The notes under the pieces were generated by a model, which made no database searches, had not been told where the DNA came from, and was given only the letters and a program-made list of their open reading frames with translations. Both the position numbers and the translations under genes were made by a program. Shown here in pieces: positions 6,506-15,255 of a DNA stretch of 64,000 nt (positions are counted from its first letter, which is position 1; the number at the start of each line of letters is the position of its first letter). This DNA comes from Flavobacterium sp. N2270. GTDB lineage: Bacteria > Bacteroidota > Bacteroidia > Flavobacteriales > Flavobacteriaceae. The stretch covers positions 496,001-560,000 of the forward strand of contig NZ_CP110005.1 of NCBI RefSeq assembly GCF_025947225.1, written 5' to 3'.

Positions 6506-8755
6506 ATGAAAAATATTTTTCCAATATTACTATTCATAAGTTCACTATCTTTTTCTCAAACAACAATTAAAGGAAATATTTCTAACAAAAATGAATCACT
6601 AGCCTTTGTTTCTGTCTATATTTCGGAATTAAAAAAAGGTACTGAATCTGATTTACAAGGAAATTACATTATAAAAGATATTCCAAACGGAGTTTACACG
6701 ATTAGTTATTCATTTGTTGGTTTTAAATCGGAAAGGAGAAAAATCACAATTAATAATGAAAAAGAAATATTCTTAAATGTTACATTAACAGAAAATAATT
6801 TACTGAATGAAGTTGTTGTTACTGGAACTTTAAAAGCAGTTTCTCGATTAGAAACTCCAGTTCCTGTTGAAATATATACTGCTACTTTTTTAAAAAAAAA
6901 TCCAACACCTAATGTTTTTGAAGCGCTTCAAAATGTAAATGGCGTTCGTCCGCAATTAAATTGCAATATTTGTAATACGGGAGACATTCACATTAACGGA
7001 CTAGAAGGGCCTTACACAATGGTTACTATTGACGGAATGCCTATTGTAAGTGGCCTTTCAACTGTTTATGGATTGTCTGGAATTCCAAATTCTTTAATTG
7101 ATAGAATTGAAATTGTAAAAGGTCCGGCTTCTTCTTTATACGGAAGTGAAGCCGTTGGCGGATTAATTAACATTATTACCAAAACGCCCACAACAGCTCC
7201 ACTATTTTACGGTGATTATTTCACTACATCATGGTTAGAAAATAACATCGATTTAGGTGCGAAATACAAAATTGGTGAAAATGTAAATTCACTTTTAGGT
7301 ATCAATTATTTCAACTATTCGAATCCAATTGACAATAATAACGACAATTTTACCGATGTAACATTACAAGACAGAATTTCTGTTTTTAATAAGTTTGATT
7401 TCGAAAGAAAAAGTAAAAAAGAATTTAGTGTTGTTGGAAGGTTTTTTTACGAAGACCGTTGGGGCGGAGAAATGCAATGGAATAAAAGTTACCGTGGCGG
7501 AAGTGAAGTATATGGCGAAAGTATTTATACAACACGTTATGAACTATTAGGAAAATACCAATTACCTGTTTCAGAAAACATCTTTGCTTCTTTTTCCTAT
7601 ACTAATCATGATCAAAATTCGGTTTACGGAAACACTCTGTTTTTAGCACAACAAGAAATTGCTTATGGCCAAATAACATGGGATAAAAAAGTAAAAAATC
7701 ATGATTTTTTACTAGGAACTGCTTTCAGGTATCAATATTATAACGACAATACAACCGCTACAGAGACTTCAGAAAAAACAAAAATTAGTAGTCTATTTAT
7801 ACAAGACGAAATTAAATTAGCTGAAAAACACAGCATTTTATTAGGTTCTAGATATGATTATAATAATATTCATGGTTCCATTTTTACACCCAGAATTGCT
7901 TACAAATGGAAACCAAATGAAAAATCGGTTTTTAGAATTAATTCTGGAACAGGTTTTAGAGTTGTGAACTTGTTTACCGAAGAACATGCAGCTTTAACAG
8001 GCTCTAGAGATGTTGAGATTACGGAAGATTTAAAACCTGAAAAATCATATAACATTAATATAAATTACCTTAAAAGAATCAATTTAAAAAACGGAGTACA
8101 TGCAGTAATGGAATTTTCAAGTTGGTATACGTATTTTACCAATCAAATTTTACCCGATTATGACACCGACCCAAATAAAATCATTTACTCTAACTTAAAT
8201 GGATATTCAAAAACGATGGGGGTTACAGGTAATATTGACCTGATTTTCCCTTTCGGGTTAAAAACTATGTTCGGTTTTACCGTTTTAGACTCAAAAAACA
8301 GAAGAGATGGAGTAACAAGCACGCCTATTTTAACAGAAAAGTACAGCGCAACTTGGGGAGTTACTTATGATATTCCAAAATGGAACTTATCAATTGATTA
8401 TACTGGAAACTTATATGGACCAATGCGATTACCGCTTCTTGGAGATCTTGACCCAAGAAAAGAGTACTCACCTATTTGGAGCATTCAAAACATACAATTC
8501 ACTTATAAAAAATTCAATAATTTTGAACTTTATGGAGGCTTGAAAAACCTCTTAAATTGGACACCAAACAAAGGAAACCCATTTATTATTGCGCGTGCAA
8601 ATGATCCATTTGATGAGAATGTAGTTTTTGATACTAACGGAAATGCCGTTGCTACTCCCGATAATCCATACGCATTAACTTTTGATCCTGGTTACGTGTA
8701 TGGGCCTAACCAAGGGATTAGAGGGTTTATTGGGGTTAGGTATAACCTGTTATAA
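6506..8755 (+). CDS. TonB-dependent receptor, probably for a metal or metal chelate
   Basis: A 749-residue outer-membrane receptor. After a signal peptide (residues 1-17, ending SFSQ) comes a carboxypeptidase-regulatory-like beta-sandwich (about 20-98), typical of Bacteroidota receptors, then a plug domain (about 113-230, with INGLEGPYTMVTIDGMP and the VKGPASSLYGSEAVGG segment) and a beta-barrel to the C-terminus. A CNIC pair (Cys153, Cys156) lies in the plug. It is divergent from an MntR/DtxR-type regulator and a ZIP importer, so I infer metal or metal-chelate uptake. There is no SusD partner gene, which argues against a glycan system. The exact substrate is unknown. Confidence 0.92.
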   Translation: MKNIFPILLFISSLSFSQTTIKGNISNKNESLAFVSVYISELKKGTESDLQGNYIIKDIPNGVYTISYSFVGFKSERRKITINNEKEIFLNVTLTENNLLNEVVVTGTLKAVSRLETPVPVEIYTATFLKKNPTPNVFEALQNVNGVRPQLNCNICNTGDIHINGLEGPYTMVTIDGMPIVSGLSTVYGLSGIPNSLIDRIEIVKGPASSLYGSEAVGGLINIITKTPTTAPLFYGDYFTTSWLENNIDLGAKYKIGENVNSLLGINYFNYSNPIDNNNDNFTDVTLQDRISVFNKFDFERKSKKEFSVVGRFFYEDRWGGEMQWNKSYRGGSEVYGESIYTTRYELLGKYQLPVSENIFASFSYTNHDQNSVYGNTLFLAQQEIAYGQITWDKKVKNHDFLLGTAFRYQYYNDNTTATETSEKTKISSLFIQDEIKLAEKHSILLGSRYDYNNIHGSIFTPRIAYKWKPNEKSVFRINSGTGFRVVNLFTEEHAALTGSRDVEITEDLKPEKSYNININYLKRINLKNGVHAVMEFSSWYTYFTNQILPDYDTDPNKIIYSNLNGYSKTMGVTGNIDLIFPFGLKTMFGFTVLDSKNRRDGVTSTPILTEKYSATWGVTYDIPKWNLSIDYTGNLYGPMRLPLLGDLDPRKEYSPIWSIQNIQFTYKKFNNFELYGGLKNLLNWTPNKGNPFIIARANDPFDENVVFDTNGNAVATPDNPYALTFDPGYVYGPNQGIRGFIGVRYNLL

Positions 8756-8810
8756 GTAAACAATAACAAATCTTTATGAATTGAAGGATTTTCAAAACTA
8801 AAAATAATTG

Positions 8811-8818
8811 TAACTTTG
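8811..8818 (+). promoter_or_regulatory. Candidate -7 box for the bacilliredoxin gene
   Basis: TAACTTTG matches TAnnTTTG, 26 bases before the ATG at 8845. The nearest upstream TTG (8781) is 27 bases away, longer than usual. Confidence 0.45.
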
Positions 8819-8844
8819 TAAATCGAATTATAAAACCTACAATT

Positions 8845-9255
8845 ATGTATCCAGAAGAGATGGTAAAACCAATGAAAGCGGAATTAACAGACGCTGGTTT
8901 TCAAGAATTATATAGTGCCGCAGATGTTGACAACGTACTTGCAAAAGAAGGAACAACATTAGTAGTAATCAACTCGGTTTGCGGTTGTGCTGCAAGAAAT
9001 GCACGTCCAGGAGCAAAAATGAGTTTAGACAATGCTAAAAAACCTACGCAAACAGTAACCGTTTTTGCAGGAGTAGACAAAGAAGCGGTTGATAAAGCTA
9101 GAGAGCACATGTTCCCTTTTCCTCCATCATCGCCATGTATGGCTTTGTTTAAAAACGGAGAATTGGTACACATGTTAGAGCGCCATCATATTGAAGGCCG
9201 ACCTGCAGAATTAATTGCAGAAAACCTTAAAGATGCCTATAACGAGTACTGCTAA
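8845..9255 (+). CDS. BrxA/BrxB-family bacilliredoxin
   Basis: A 136-residue thioredoxin-fold protein of the YphP/YqiW (BrxA/BrxB) family, which in Bacillus reverses mixed disulfides between proteins and bacillithiol. The active site is the family's Cys-Gly-Cys (Cys46, Cys48) in NSVCGCAARNARPG. The segment PPSSPCMALF contains another conserved Cys. Length is normal. It has its own promoter-like box and a strong terminator, so it is probably a single-gene unit. Whether this organism makes bacillithiol cannot be judged from the window. Confidence 0.93.
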   Translation: MYPEEMVKPMKAELTDAGFQELYSAADVDNVLAKEGTTLVVINSVCGCAARNARPGAKMSLDNAKKPTQTVTVFAGVDKEAVDKAREHMFPFPPSSPCMALFKNGELVHMLERHHIEGRPAELIAENLKDAYNEYC

Positions 9256-9274
9256 TACTATGCAAGCATATTAT

Positions 9275-9303
9275 AAAAACCATCAAAATTGATGGTTTTT
9301 TTT
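9275..9303 (+). terminator. Rho-independent terminator after the bacilliredoxin gene
   Basis: Arms AAAAACCATCAA (9275-9286) and TTGATGGTTTTT pair around an AA loop, followed by a T run to 9303. Confidence 0.85.
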
Positions 9304-9314
9304 GTTTTATGATT

Positions 9315-9322
9315 TACCTTTG
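9315..9322 (+). promoter_or_regulatory. Candidate -7 box for plsC
   Basis: TACCTTTG matches TAnnTTTG, 21 bases before the ATG at 9344. No -33 TTG lies at normal spacing. Confidence 0.4.
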
Positions 9323-9343
9323 TACATTAATTAGACTTAACCC

Positions 9344-10081
9344 ATGCAAAAAATAATATCTTACCCATTATCGATAGTGTATGCAGCATTGTTTATGTTC
9401 TGGTTGATACTATTTCATCCTATACAATGGATTTGTTACAATATCTTTGGATATAATGCACATAAACGAAGTGTTGCAATAATGAATTTATTTTTGCTAA
9501 GAACTTCTCATATATTAGGAACAACATATTATTTTGAAGGAATAGAAAAATTACCAAAAAACGTTCCTTTAGTAATAGTATCCAACCATCAAAGTTTACA
9601 TGATATTCCAGCAATAATTTGGTTCATGCGAGCTTGGCACCCTAAATTTATTAGTAAAAAAGAACTGGGTAAAGGAATTCCAAGCGTTTCTTATAATTTA
9701 AGAAATGGTGGCTCTGCATTAATTGATAGAAAAGATGCAAAACAAGCATTAGCAGAAATAAAAAAAACTGCCGAATATATAAACAAAAACAACTATTCTA
9801 TTGTCATCTTTCCGGAAGGAACAAGAAGTAAAAATGGTATTCCGAAACCTTTTTCTATAAATGGATTAAAGATGCTTTATAAATTTGCACCAGACGCCTA
9901 TTTTGTACCAATAACGATAAATAATTCATGGAAAATGGATCAATATGGAAAGTTCCCAAAAGGCCTAGGTAGTAAAATTTCATTCAAAATACATGATCCG
10001 TTAAAAGTATCTGATTATTCTTTTGAAGAAATTTTTGAAAAAACAGAAAACACAATTATTAAATATATAAAAACAATATAA
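9344..10081 (+). CDS. plsC: 1-acyl-sn-glycerol-3-phosphate acyltransferase
   Basis: A 245-residue inner-membrane acyltransferase of the PlsC family, making phosphatidic acid from lysophosphatidic acid. One N-terminal membrane helix spans about residues 7-30. The catalytic HX4D motif is in NHQSLHD (His82 and Asp87), and the glycerol-phosphate binding FPEGTRS is at 156-162. The stop codon TAA shares its last base with the ATG of the desaturase gene, so the two are translationally coupled. The pairing suggests joint control of membrane acyl composition. Family and activity are well supported; preference among paralogs is unknown. Confidence 0.92.
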   Translation: MQKIISYPLSIVYAALFMFWLILFHPIQWICYNIFGYNAHKRSVAIMNLFLLRTSHILGTTYYFEGIEKLPKNVPLVIVSNHQSLHDIPAIIWFMRAWHPKFISKKELGKGIPSVSYNLRNGGSALIDRKDAKQALAEIKKTAEYINKNNYSIVIFPEGTRSKNGIPKPFSINGLKMLYKFAPDAYFVPITINNSWKMDQYGKFPKGLGSKISFKIHDPLKVSDYSFEEIFEKTENTIIKYIKTI

Positions 10082-11076
10082 TGTCAATACAAAACGTACG
10101 TTTAGAAGTAATGCAATTTCTGGAAAAGAAAATTGACAGCTTCGTAGAGGAATTCTTAATTCCGGTTGAAAAAATTTGGCAACCAACAGATCTTTTACCT
10201 AATTCTGAGGGAGAAAATTTCATTGAAGAAGTAAAAGAATTAAGAGAAATTGCAAAAGATTTACCTTATGATTTTTGGGTAACTTTAGTAGGTGATACAA
10301 TTACCGAAGAAGCTTTACCAACCTATGAAACTTGGTTAATGGATGTTGAAGGTGTAAAACAAAAAGGCGAAGGCGGAGATAATGGTTGGGCAAAATGGTT
10401 ACGCCAATGGACAGGTGAAGAAAATCGACATGGAGATGTGTTAAATAAATACTTATACCTTTCTGGAAGAGTTAACATGAGAGAAGTAGAAATAACTACA
10501 CAACATCTAATAAACGATGGTTTTGACCCAGGAACTGGACGTGATCCTTATAAAAACTTTGTGTTTACAAGTTTTCAAGAATTAGCAACCTATGTTTCGC
10601 ATAACCGCGTAGCACAAATGGCTAAGAAATATGGAGATAATAAATTATCTAAAATGTGTCGTTTAATTGCTGGAGACGAAATGCGTCATCATCATGCTTA
10701 CAGTCATTTTGTAAAGAAAATTTTTGAAGTTGACCCAAGTGAAATGATGTTGTCTTTTCAATACATGATGAAAAACAAAATCAATATGCCAGCGCAATTA
10801 ATTCGAGAATCGGGACAAAAAATAGGAACCGCATTTGAAGAGTTTTCAAATTCAGCACAACGCATAGGTGTTTACACTGCAAATGACTATATTGAAATTA
10901 TGCAGAAGCTTATTGATAAGTGGGAAATTGAAAAAATTGGCAACCTTACAGATGAAGCCGAAAAAGCAAGAGATTATTTAATGAAGCTTCCTGCAAGAAT
11001 GGCAAGAATTTCAGATCGTTTAATTACGCCCGAACATCAACATATTTTTAAATGGGTAGAGCCTGCTAAAATGTAA
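10081..11076 (+). CDS. Acyl-ACP desaturase (soluble, di-iron)
   Basis: A 331-residue soluble desaturase of the stearoyl-ACP 9-desaturase (FA_desaturase_2) family, which uses oxygen and ferredoxin to put a cis double bond into acyl chains on ACP. The di-iron ligand pattern is complete: Glu76 or Glu77 (ITEEALP), EENRH (Glu114, His117), Glu167 (FQELATYVSH) and DEMRH (Glu200, His203). Its ATG overlaps the plsC stop (TAATG). This gives an aerobic route to unsaturated fatty acids. A strong hairpin terminator follows. Confidence 0.94.
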   Translation: MSIQNVRLEVMQFLEKKIDSFVEEFLIPVEKIWQPTDLLPNSEGENFIEEVKELREIAKDLPYDFWVTLVGDTITEEALPTYETWLMDVEGVKQKGEGGDNGWAKWLRQWTGEENRHGDVLNKYLYLSGRVNMREVEITTQHLINDGFDPGTGRDPYKNFVFTSFQELATYVSHNRVAQMAKKYGDNKLSKMCRLIAGDEMRHHHAYSHFVKKIFEVDPSEMMLSFQYMMKNKINMPAQLIRESGQKIGTAFEEFSNSAQRIGVYTANDYIEIMQKLIDKWEIEKIGNLTDEAEKARDYLMKLPARMARISDRLITPEHQHIFKWVEPAKM

Positions 11077-11096
11077 TAAAAATATTTCCTATTTTG

Positions 11097-11139
11097 AATG
11101 TTGATTCTTAATAAAGACTTTAAGAATCAACATTTTTTT
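11097..11139 (+). terminator. Terminator after plsC-desaturase
   Basis: A perfect 14-base stem, AATGTTGATTCTTA (11097-11110) with TAAGAATCAACATT (11121-11134), around a 10-base loop and followed by seven T. Confidence 0.9.
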
Positions 11140-11149
11140 AATTAAACAT

Positions 11150-11800
11150 ATGAGTAAAACAATCGACAACACAATTATTTTCGTAAAAAAACAATTAGAA
11201 AATGCAGAAGGCGGACATGATTGGTTTCATATAGAACGTGTTTATAAAAATGCCCTATTAATAGCACAAACCGAAGATAGTTGCAACCTAGAAGTTGTAA
11301 AACTTGGCGCATTACTTCATGATATTGCGGATAGTAAATTTCATAATGGAGATGAAACAGTTGGTCCTAAAATAGCTCGTGAATTTTTAGAAAAAGAAAA
11401 TATTTCTGAAGAAATCAGTACTCATGTAATTAAGATTATTGAAAACATTTCATTTAAAGGCGGCAATTTCGAAAAGAAATTTACCTCTAAAGAATTAGAA
11501 ATTGTTCAAGATGCTGATAGACTTGACGCTCTTGGCGCAATAGGTATTGCTAGAACATTTAATTATGGCGGCTTTAAAAACAGATCAATTTACGACCCAA
11601 ATATTGCTCCTAAATTTAACATGTCTAAAGAAGAATACAAAAACAGTGAAGCGCCTACAATTAATCATTTTTATGAAAAATTATTACTTCTAAAAGACAA
11701 GATGAATACTGAAAGTGGTAAAAAAATAGCTCAAGAACGCCATATTTACATGGAAAACTTCTTGTCTCAATTTTATGCAGAATGGGAAGGCGAAAAATAG
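11150..11800 (+). CDS. HD-domain phosphohydrolase (YedJ-like)
   Basis: A 216-residue HD-superfamily metal-dependent phosphohydrolase. The metal ligands are visible: His27 in HDWFHIERV, the His57-Asp58 doublet in ALLHDIAD, a conserved KFHNGDE segment and Asp122 or Asp124 in QDADRLDALGAIGIAR. The family includes E. coli YedJ, and the in vivo substrate (nucleotide or other phosphate) is unknown. It follows the desaturase terminator by 16 bases, so it may be read independently. Its 3' end is convergent with the membrane protein at 11804. Confidence 0.85.
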   Translation: MSKTIDNTIIFVKKQLENAEGGHDWFHIERVYKNALLIAQTEDSCNLEVVKLGALLHDIADSKFHNGDETVGPKIAREFLEKENISEEISTHVIKIIENISFKGGNFEKKFTSKELEIVQDADRLDALGAIGIARTFNYGGFKNRSIYDPNIAPKFNMSKEEYKNSEAPTINHFYEKLLLLKDKMNTESGKKIAQERHIYMENFLSQFYAEWEGEK

Positions 11801-11803
11801 TTA

Positions 11804-12349
11804 CTAATTGAATTTATAACTATCCACAACAGACAGTCCAAAAAAACCTTCTTTAATTGTGTAGGTTATATGATAACCCTTAATTTCAGAAAGGTCTAAA
11901 AAAGTTCTAATCCCTATATATTCTTCATATTTATTATCTTCTAAAATAATTAATGTCGTTTTATAAGTTCCATTTTTAGACTTTTGATATCTATTATGAA
12001 AACTATACTTCTCAACTCTAGAATTAGTTGAAAACTGAAAATTAACAATCAAAAAAGTGCTTATTATTAAAGTAAATAAAACCTCAGCAATATTAGATTT
12101 TTGTTTTTTTATGCGATTAATAATTATGGGGCAATAGTTTAAAATATAAAAACCCATTAATATCCAAATGTTAATTAGCGTCTTTAATCCGAAATAAACA
12201 AAAGCAATTACATTTAAAATAAACAAAAAAGCAAATAACGTATTTAAGTTTAAAAATGCATTTGAAATTTCATTTTTCTTAAAATAAATAAAGTCTTTAA
12301 AGGTGTGTTTTATAAAAGGCGACGTAAATACAATCAAAACCAAATACAT
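11804..12349 (-). CDS. Hypothetical membrane protein, N-terminus uncertain
   Basis: From ATG 12349 this reads a 181-residue protein with hydrophobic helices at about residues 38-58, 59-75 and 91-106 and a soluble C-terminal beta-rich part. No family is recognised. The frame stays open upstream: codons from ATA at 12442 to 12350 encode a further 31 residues with a clear membrane helix (TIVILAIAIVFFLPFYWYY) but no ATG, GTG or TTG. That ATA lies one base after the stop of the enoyl-CoA hydratase gene, where a start codon would be expected. Either an ancestral ATG was lost or a rare start is used. It is the last gene of the hemH run. Confidence 0.6.
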   Translation of the reverse strand: MYLVLIVFTSPFIKHTFKDFIYFKKNEISNAFLNLNTLFAFLFILNVIAFVYFGLKTLINIWILMGFYILNYCPIIINRIKKQKSNIAEVLFTLIISTFLIVNFQFSTNSRVEKYSFHNRYQKSKNGTYKTTLIILEDNKYEEYIGIRTFLDLSEIKGYHITYTIKEGFFGLSVVDSYKFN

Positions 12350-12443
12350 AGCAATTCCTTGCCCTTGATATTTATAATACCAATAAAAAGGTAAAAAGAA
12401 AACAATCGCTATTGCAAGAATAACGATTGTTAATTTAAATATA

Positions 12444-13220
12444 TTACTTACCTGGAAAAACTGCTTTTCTTTTTTCTAAAAATGCTGTTGTTCCTTCTTT
12501 AAAATCTTCAGTACCAAAACAAGCACCAAAGTTTTTAATTTCAACTTCAAAACCATTAATTCCGTCTATATAATTAGCATTTACGGCTTCAATAGCTTTG
12601 CTAATTGCAACACTTGAATTTCTTACAATTTTAGAAGCAATACCTTTTGTAAAATCTAACAATTCTTCTTGAGATACAACATGGTTAACTAATCCATAGC
12701 TTAATGCAGTAGCAGCATCAACCATTCCTGCTGTCATAATCATTTCCATGGCACGTCCTTTACCTACTAATTGAGCTAAACGTTGTGTTCCTCCATAACC
12801 TGGAATTACACCAAGAGTTACTTCTGGCAATCCCATTTTTGCATTATTAGATGCTGTTCTAAAATGACAAGACATGGCTAACTCTAATCCTCCACCAAGT
12901 GCAAATCCATTTACAGCAGCAATAACCGGTTTATTTAAATTTTGAACGTAGTCAAATAATAAAGCATGACCTTCTGCAGCTAATTTACCCCCATTTTCTA
13001 CTGAAAAATCAGCAAATTCAGAAATATCAGCTCCAGCTACAAATGCTTTCTCACCGCTCCCTGTAATAATAATTACTTTTACAGATTTATCTTCGTTTAA
13101 CGTTTTAAACCCTTCATGCAATTCTTGAATTGTAGCTTTGTTTAAAGCGTTTAACTTCGTAGGACGATTAATTGTCACTATTGCAATGTTGTCTTGTTTT
13201 TCTATTAAAATATTTTCCAT
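12444..13220 (-). CDS. Enoyl-CoA hydratase/isomerase family protein
   Basis: A 258-residue crotonase-fold enzyme, most likely an enoyl-CoA hydratase of fatty-acid or amino-acid breakdown. The oxyanion-hole segments AGADISEF (62-69) and GFALGGGLELAMSC (105-118) are present. Both catalytic glutamates of hydratases are conserved: Glu113 and Glu133 (LPEVTLG). Length is typical for a single-domain hydratase. It follows the histidine kinase by 30 bases on the same strand, within a run that begins at hemH. Other crotonase activities cannot be excluded, but the two glutamates favour hydration. Confidence 0.9.
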   Translation of the reverse strand: MENILIEKQDNIAIVTINRPTKLNALNKATIQELHEGFKTLNEDKSVKVIIITGSGEKAFVAGADISEFADFSVENGGKLAAEGHALLFDYVQNLNKPVIAAVNGFALGGGLELAMSCHFRTASNNAKMGLPEVTLGVIPGYGGTQRLAQLVGKGRAMEMIMTAGMVDAATALSYGLVNHVVSQEELLDFTKGIASKIVRNSSVAISKAIEAVNANYIDGINGFEVEIKNFGACFGTEDFKEGTTAFLEKRKAVFPGK

Positions 13221-13250
13221 AGTTAAAATCTTGAAATTTATAATTGTATT

Positions 13251-14720
13251 TTATTTAGTAATTGGAAAGGAAACGATAAACTCTGTTCCTATTCCTAGTT
13301 CGCTATTAAAGGTTATTGTTCCGTTATAGTTTTCGATAATGTTTTTTATAATTGCCAAACCTAATCCCATTCCGCTAGATTTTGTAGTGAATTTTGGTTC
13401 AAAAATTCGACTTTGATTGTCTTTAGAAACTCCAATTCCGTTATCTTTTACAGAAATAATTACGTTATTATTTTCTTCAAAAACAGTTACAAACACTGAT
13501 TTATTTTCTTGTTCATCTGGTATTGATTGAATGGCATTTTTTACTAAATTAGTAATAACTCTAATTAACTGAGTACGATCAAATCGTGCTATAATTTCTT
13601 CATTTAAAGCTGAAAACTGAATGTAATTTTCATTAAAAATTTCTAATGATAGTTTTACAATTGTTACAACATTTAATGTTTCGTTTTGTTGTGCAGGCAT
13701 TGAAGCAAAATTTGAAAAAGCATTTGCAACAGCACTCATAGTATCAATTTGCTGTATTAACGTTTTAGAATAATCTTCTAATTTTAGTTTAACATTAGGA
13801 TCATTTTCATCAAACCTTCTTTGAAAATTTTGAACGGTTAAACGCATTGGGGTTAATGGATTTTTAATTTCATGCGCAACTTGTTTCGCCATTTCTCTCC
13901 ATGCTTGTTCACGTTCACTTTGTGCTAATTTAACAGCGCTTTCTTCAAGCTTATCAACCATATTGTTATATGATTCTACAAGTAAATTTATCTCCTGACT
14001 TCCTTCTTGAAGTTCAATTTTTTTATTTTGATGGTTTAAATTTGTCTCTTGAATTTTATCGGTAATGATTTTTAGTGATTTTGTAATATAACTCGAAAGA
14101 AAGTAGGAAAGTACAATTGCAATAATAAACATAATAGAATATACTTGCCCAAAACGAATAAGAAAATTTCTTAATTCATTTTTATAAAAATCAGTATCTT
14201 CTTCATAAGGTAAGTATAAAATAAAAAGTGGTTTAAACTTATTATCTTTTATATAACTATATGAAGACCTATACTGTTGTCCGTTAATCATATCAAATTC
14301 AACATATCTTTTTTCAATAGTGGATTTTAAAATTTTTAATGTTGATGGCTTTATTTTTGGCTGTAAAGTATCTAACTCAAACAAAGCTTTAGAAGTAATT
14401 AAACTATTTCCTTCTAAATCGTACATGTTAATTTCTAAACTATGAATATTAGATAATTCATGAATACGTTCCTTAAAAATTAAAGGGACATTTTTTGTTG
14501 TTAATGGATAAGTTGTAGTTTGAAGAATATAGTTTATATGTTCAACAATTGAATTTTCTTTTCGTTCTAATCGATCTTGATGGTACTCTCTTGCTTCATT
14601 TCTAAATTGATAAATAGACACAGAAGCAATTAAAACAGAAGCAATTAAAGTTAACAGTATCATAGATAAAAAAATCCTGACCCTTAACGATGTTTGCTTT
14701 ATGTTGAAAGATTTAATCAT
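13251..14720 (-). CDS. Membrane sensor histidine kinase, NtrY-like
   Basis: A 489-residue histidine kinase. Membrane helices at about residues 14-37 and 190-210 enclose a periplasmic sensor of about 150 residues. A HAMP-like linker follows (211-265), then the HisKA helix with VAHEIKNPLTP (phosphoacceptor His283) and a HATPase domain with NLVKNAIQSIP, DNGIGV and GMGLGLAI. The H-box spelling is that of NtrY-type kinases. No response regulator gene adjoins it, so its partner lies elsewhere. Its start overlaps the hemJ stop by eight bases, placing it in the hemH-hemJ operon. The signal sensed is unknown. Confidence 0.9.
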   Translation of the reverse strand: MIKSFNIKQTSLRVRIFLSMILLTLIASVLIASVSIYQFRNEAREYHQDRLERKENSIVEHINYILQTTTYPLTTKNVPLIFKERIHELSNIHSLEINMYDLEGNSLITSKALFELDTLQPKIKPSTLKILKSTIEKRYVEFDMINGQQYRSSYSYIKDNKFKPLFILYLPYEEDTDFYKNELRNFLIRFGQVYSIMFIIAIVLSYFLSSYITKSLKIITDKIQETNLNHQNKKIELQEGSQEINLLVESYNNMVDKLEESAVKLAQSEREQAWREMAKQVAHEIKNPLTPMRLTVQNFQRRFDENDPNVKLKLEDYSKTLIQQIDTMSAVANAFSNFASMPAQQNETLNVVTIVKLSLEIFNENYIQFSALNEEIIARFDRTQLIRVITNLVKNAIQSIPDEQENKSVFVTVFEENNNVIISVKDNGIGVSKDNQSRIFEPKFTTKSSGMGLGLAIIKNIIENYNGTITFNSELGIGTEFIVSFPITK

Positions 14721-15255
14721 TCTTTTTTTCTCTGATTCTTTTATACATTTTAAATCCTAACATGATTAAAATTGAAAAAATAAAAATTCCAATTACTCCA
14801 AAAATCCAATTAATTGCACTTTTTAAAATTACCAAGAACACAACTGCAAATAAAATTATGGTTGCACCTTCATTCCAAATTCTATAAAAATTAGAAGAAT
14901 TTCTAACGTCATTATTTTGCAATTGTTTAAATATTTGATGACACTTTGCATGATAAATATACAACAACAAAACAAATGCCAACTTTATGTGCATCCACGA
15001 TTGCGATAACCATTCCGGATTTAAATACAACAAATAAAAGGCAAATAAACTAGCCAAAACAGCACTTGGCCAAGTTATAATATACCAAAGCCTGTATTGC
15101 ATTAATTGGTATTGTTTAATTAAAATATCTTGTTCTGGTTGTGGTTTTTGTTTAGCTTCTGCATGATAAACAAACAAACGAACAATATAAAAAAGTCCGG
15201 CAAACCAAGTAATTACAAATATTAAATGTAATGCTTTTATATAGTTATATTCCAT
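14713..15255 (-). CDS. hemJ: HemJ-type protoporphyrinogen IX oxidase (CopD/UPF0093-like)
   Basis: A 180-residue inner-membrane protein with about five hydrophobic helices. The N-terminus has the HemJ signature KALHLIFVITWFAGLFY with His10, followed by RLFVYHAEA, and a later MHIKLAF segment with Lys91; the equivalent His and Lys are important in studied HemJ proteins. HemJ converts protoporphyrinogen IX to protoporphyrin IX, the step before ferrochelatase. It overlaps the MATE gene by 11 bases and the kinase by eight, in an operon headed by hemH, which supports the call. A CopD-like copper protein is the main alternative. Confidence 0.83.
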   Translation of the reverse strand: MEYNYIKALHLIFVITWFAGLFYIVRLFVYHAEAKQKPQPEQDILIKQYQLMQYRLWYIITWPSAVLASLFAFYLLYLNPEWLSQSWMHIKLAFVLLLYIYHAKCHQIFKQLQNNDVRNSSNFYRIWNEGATIILFAVVFLVILKSAINWIFGVIGIFIFSILIMLGFKMYKRIREKKND

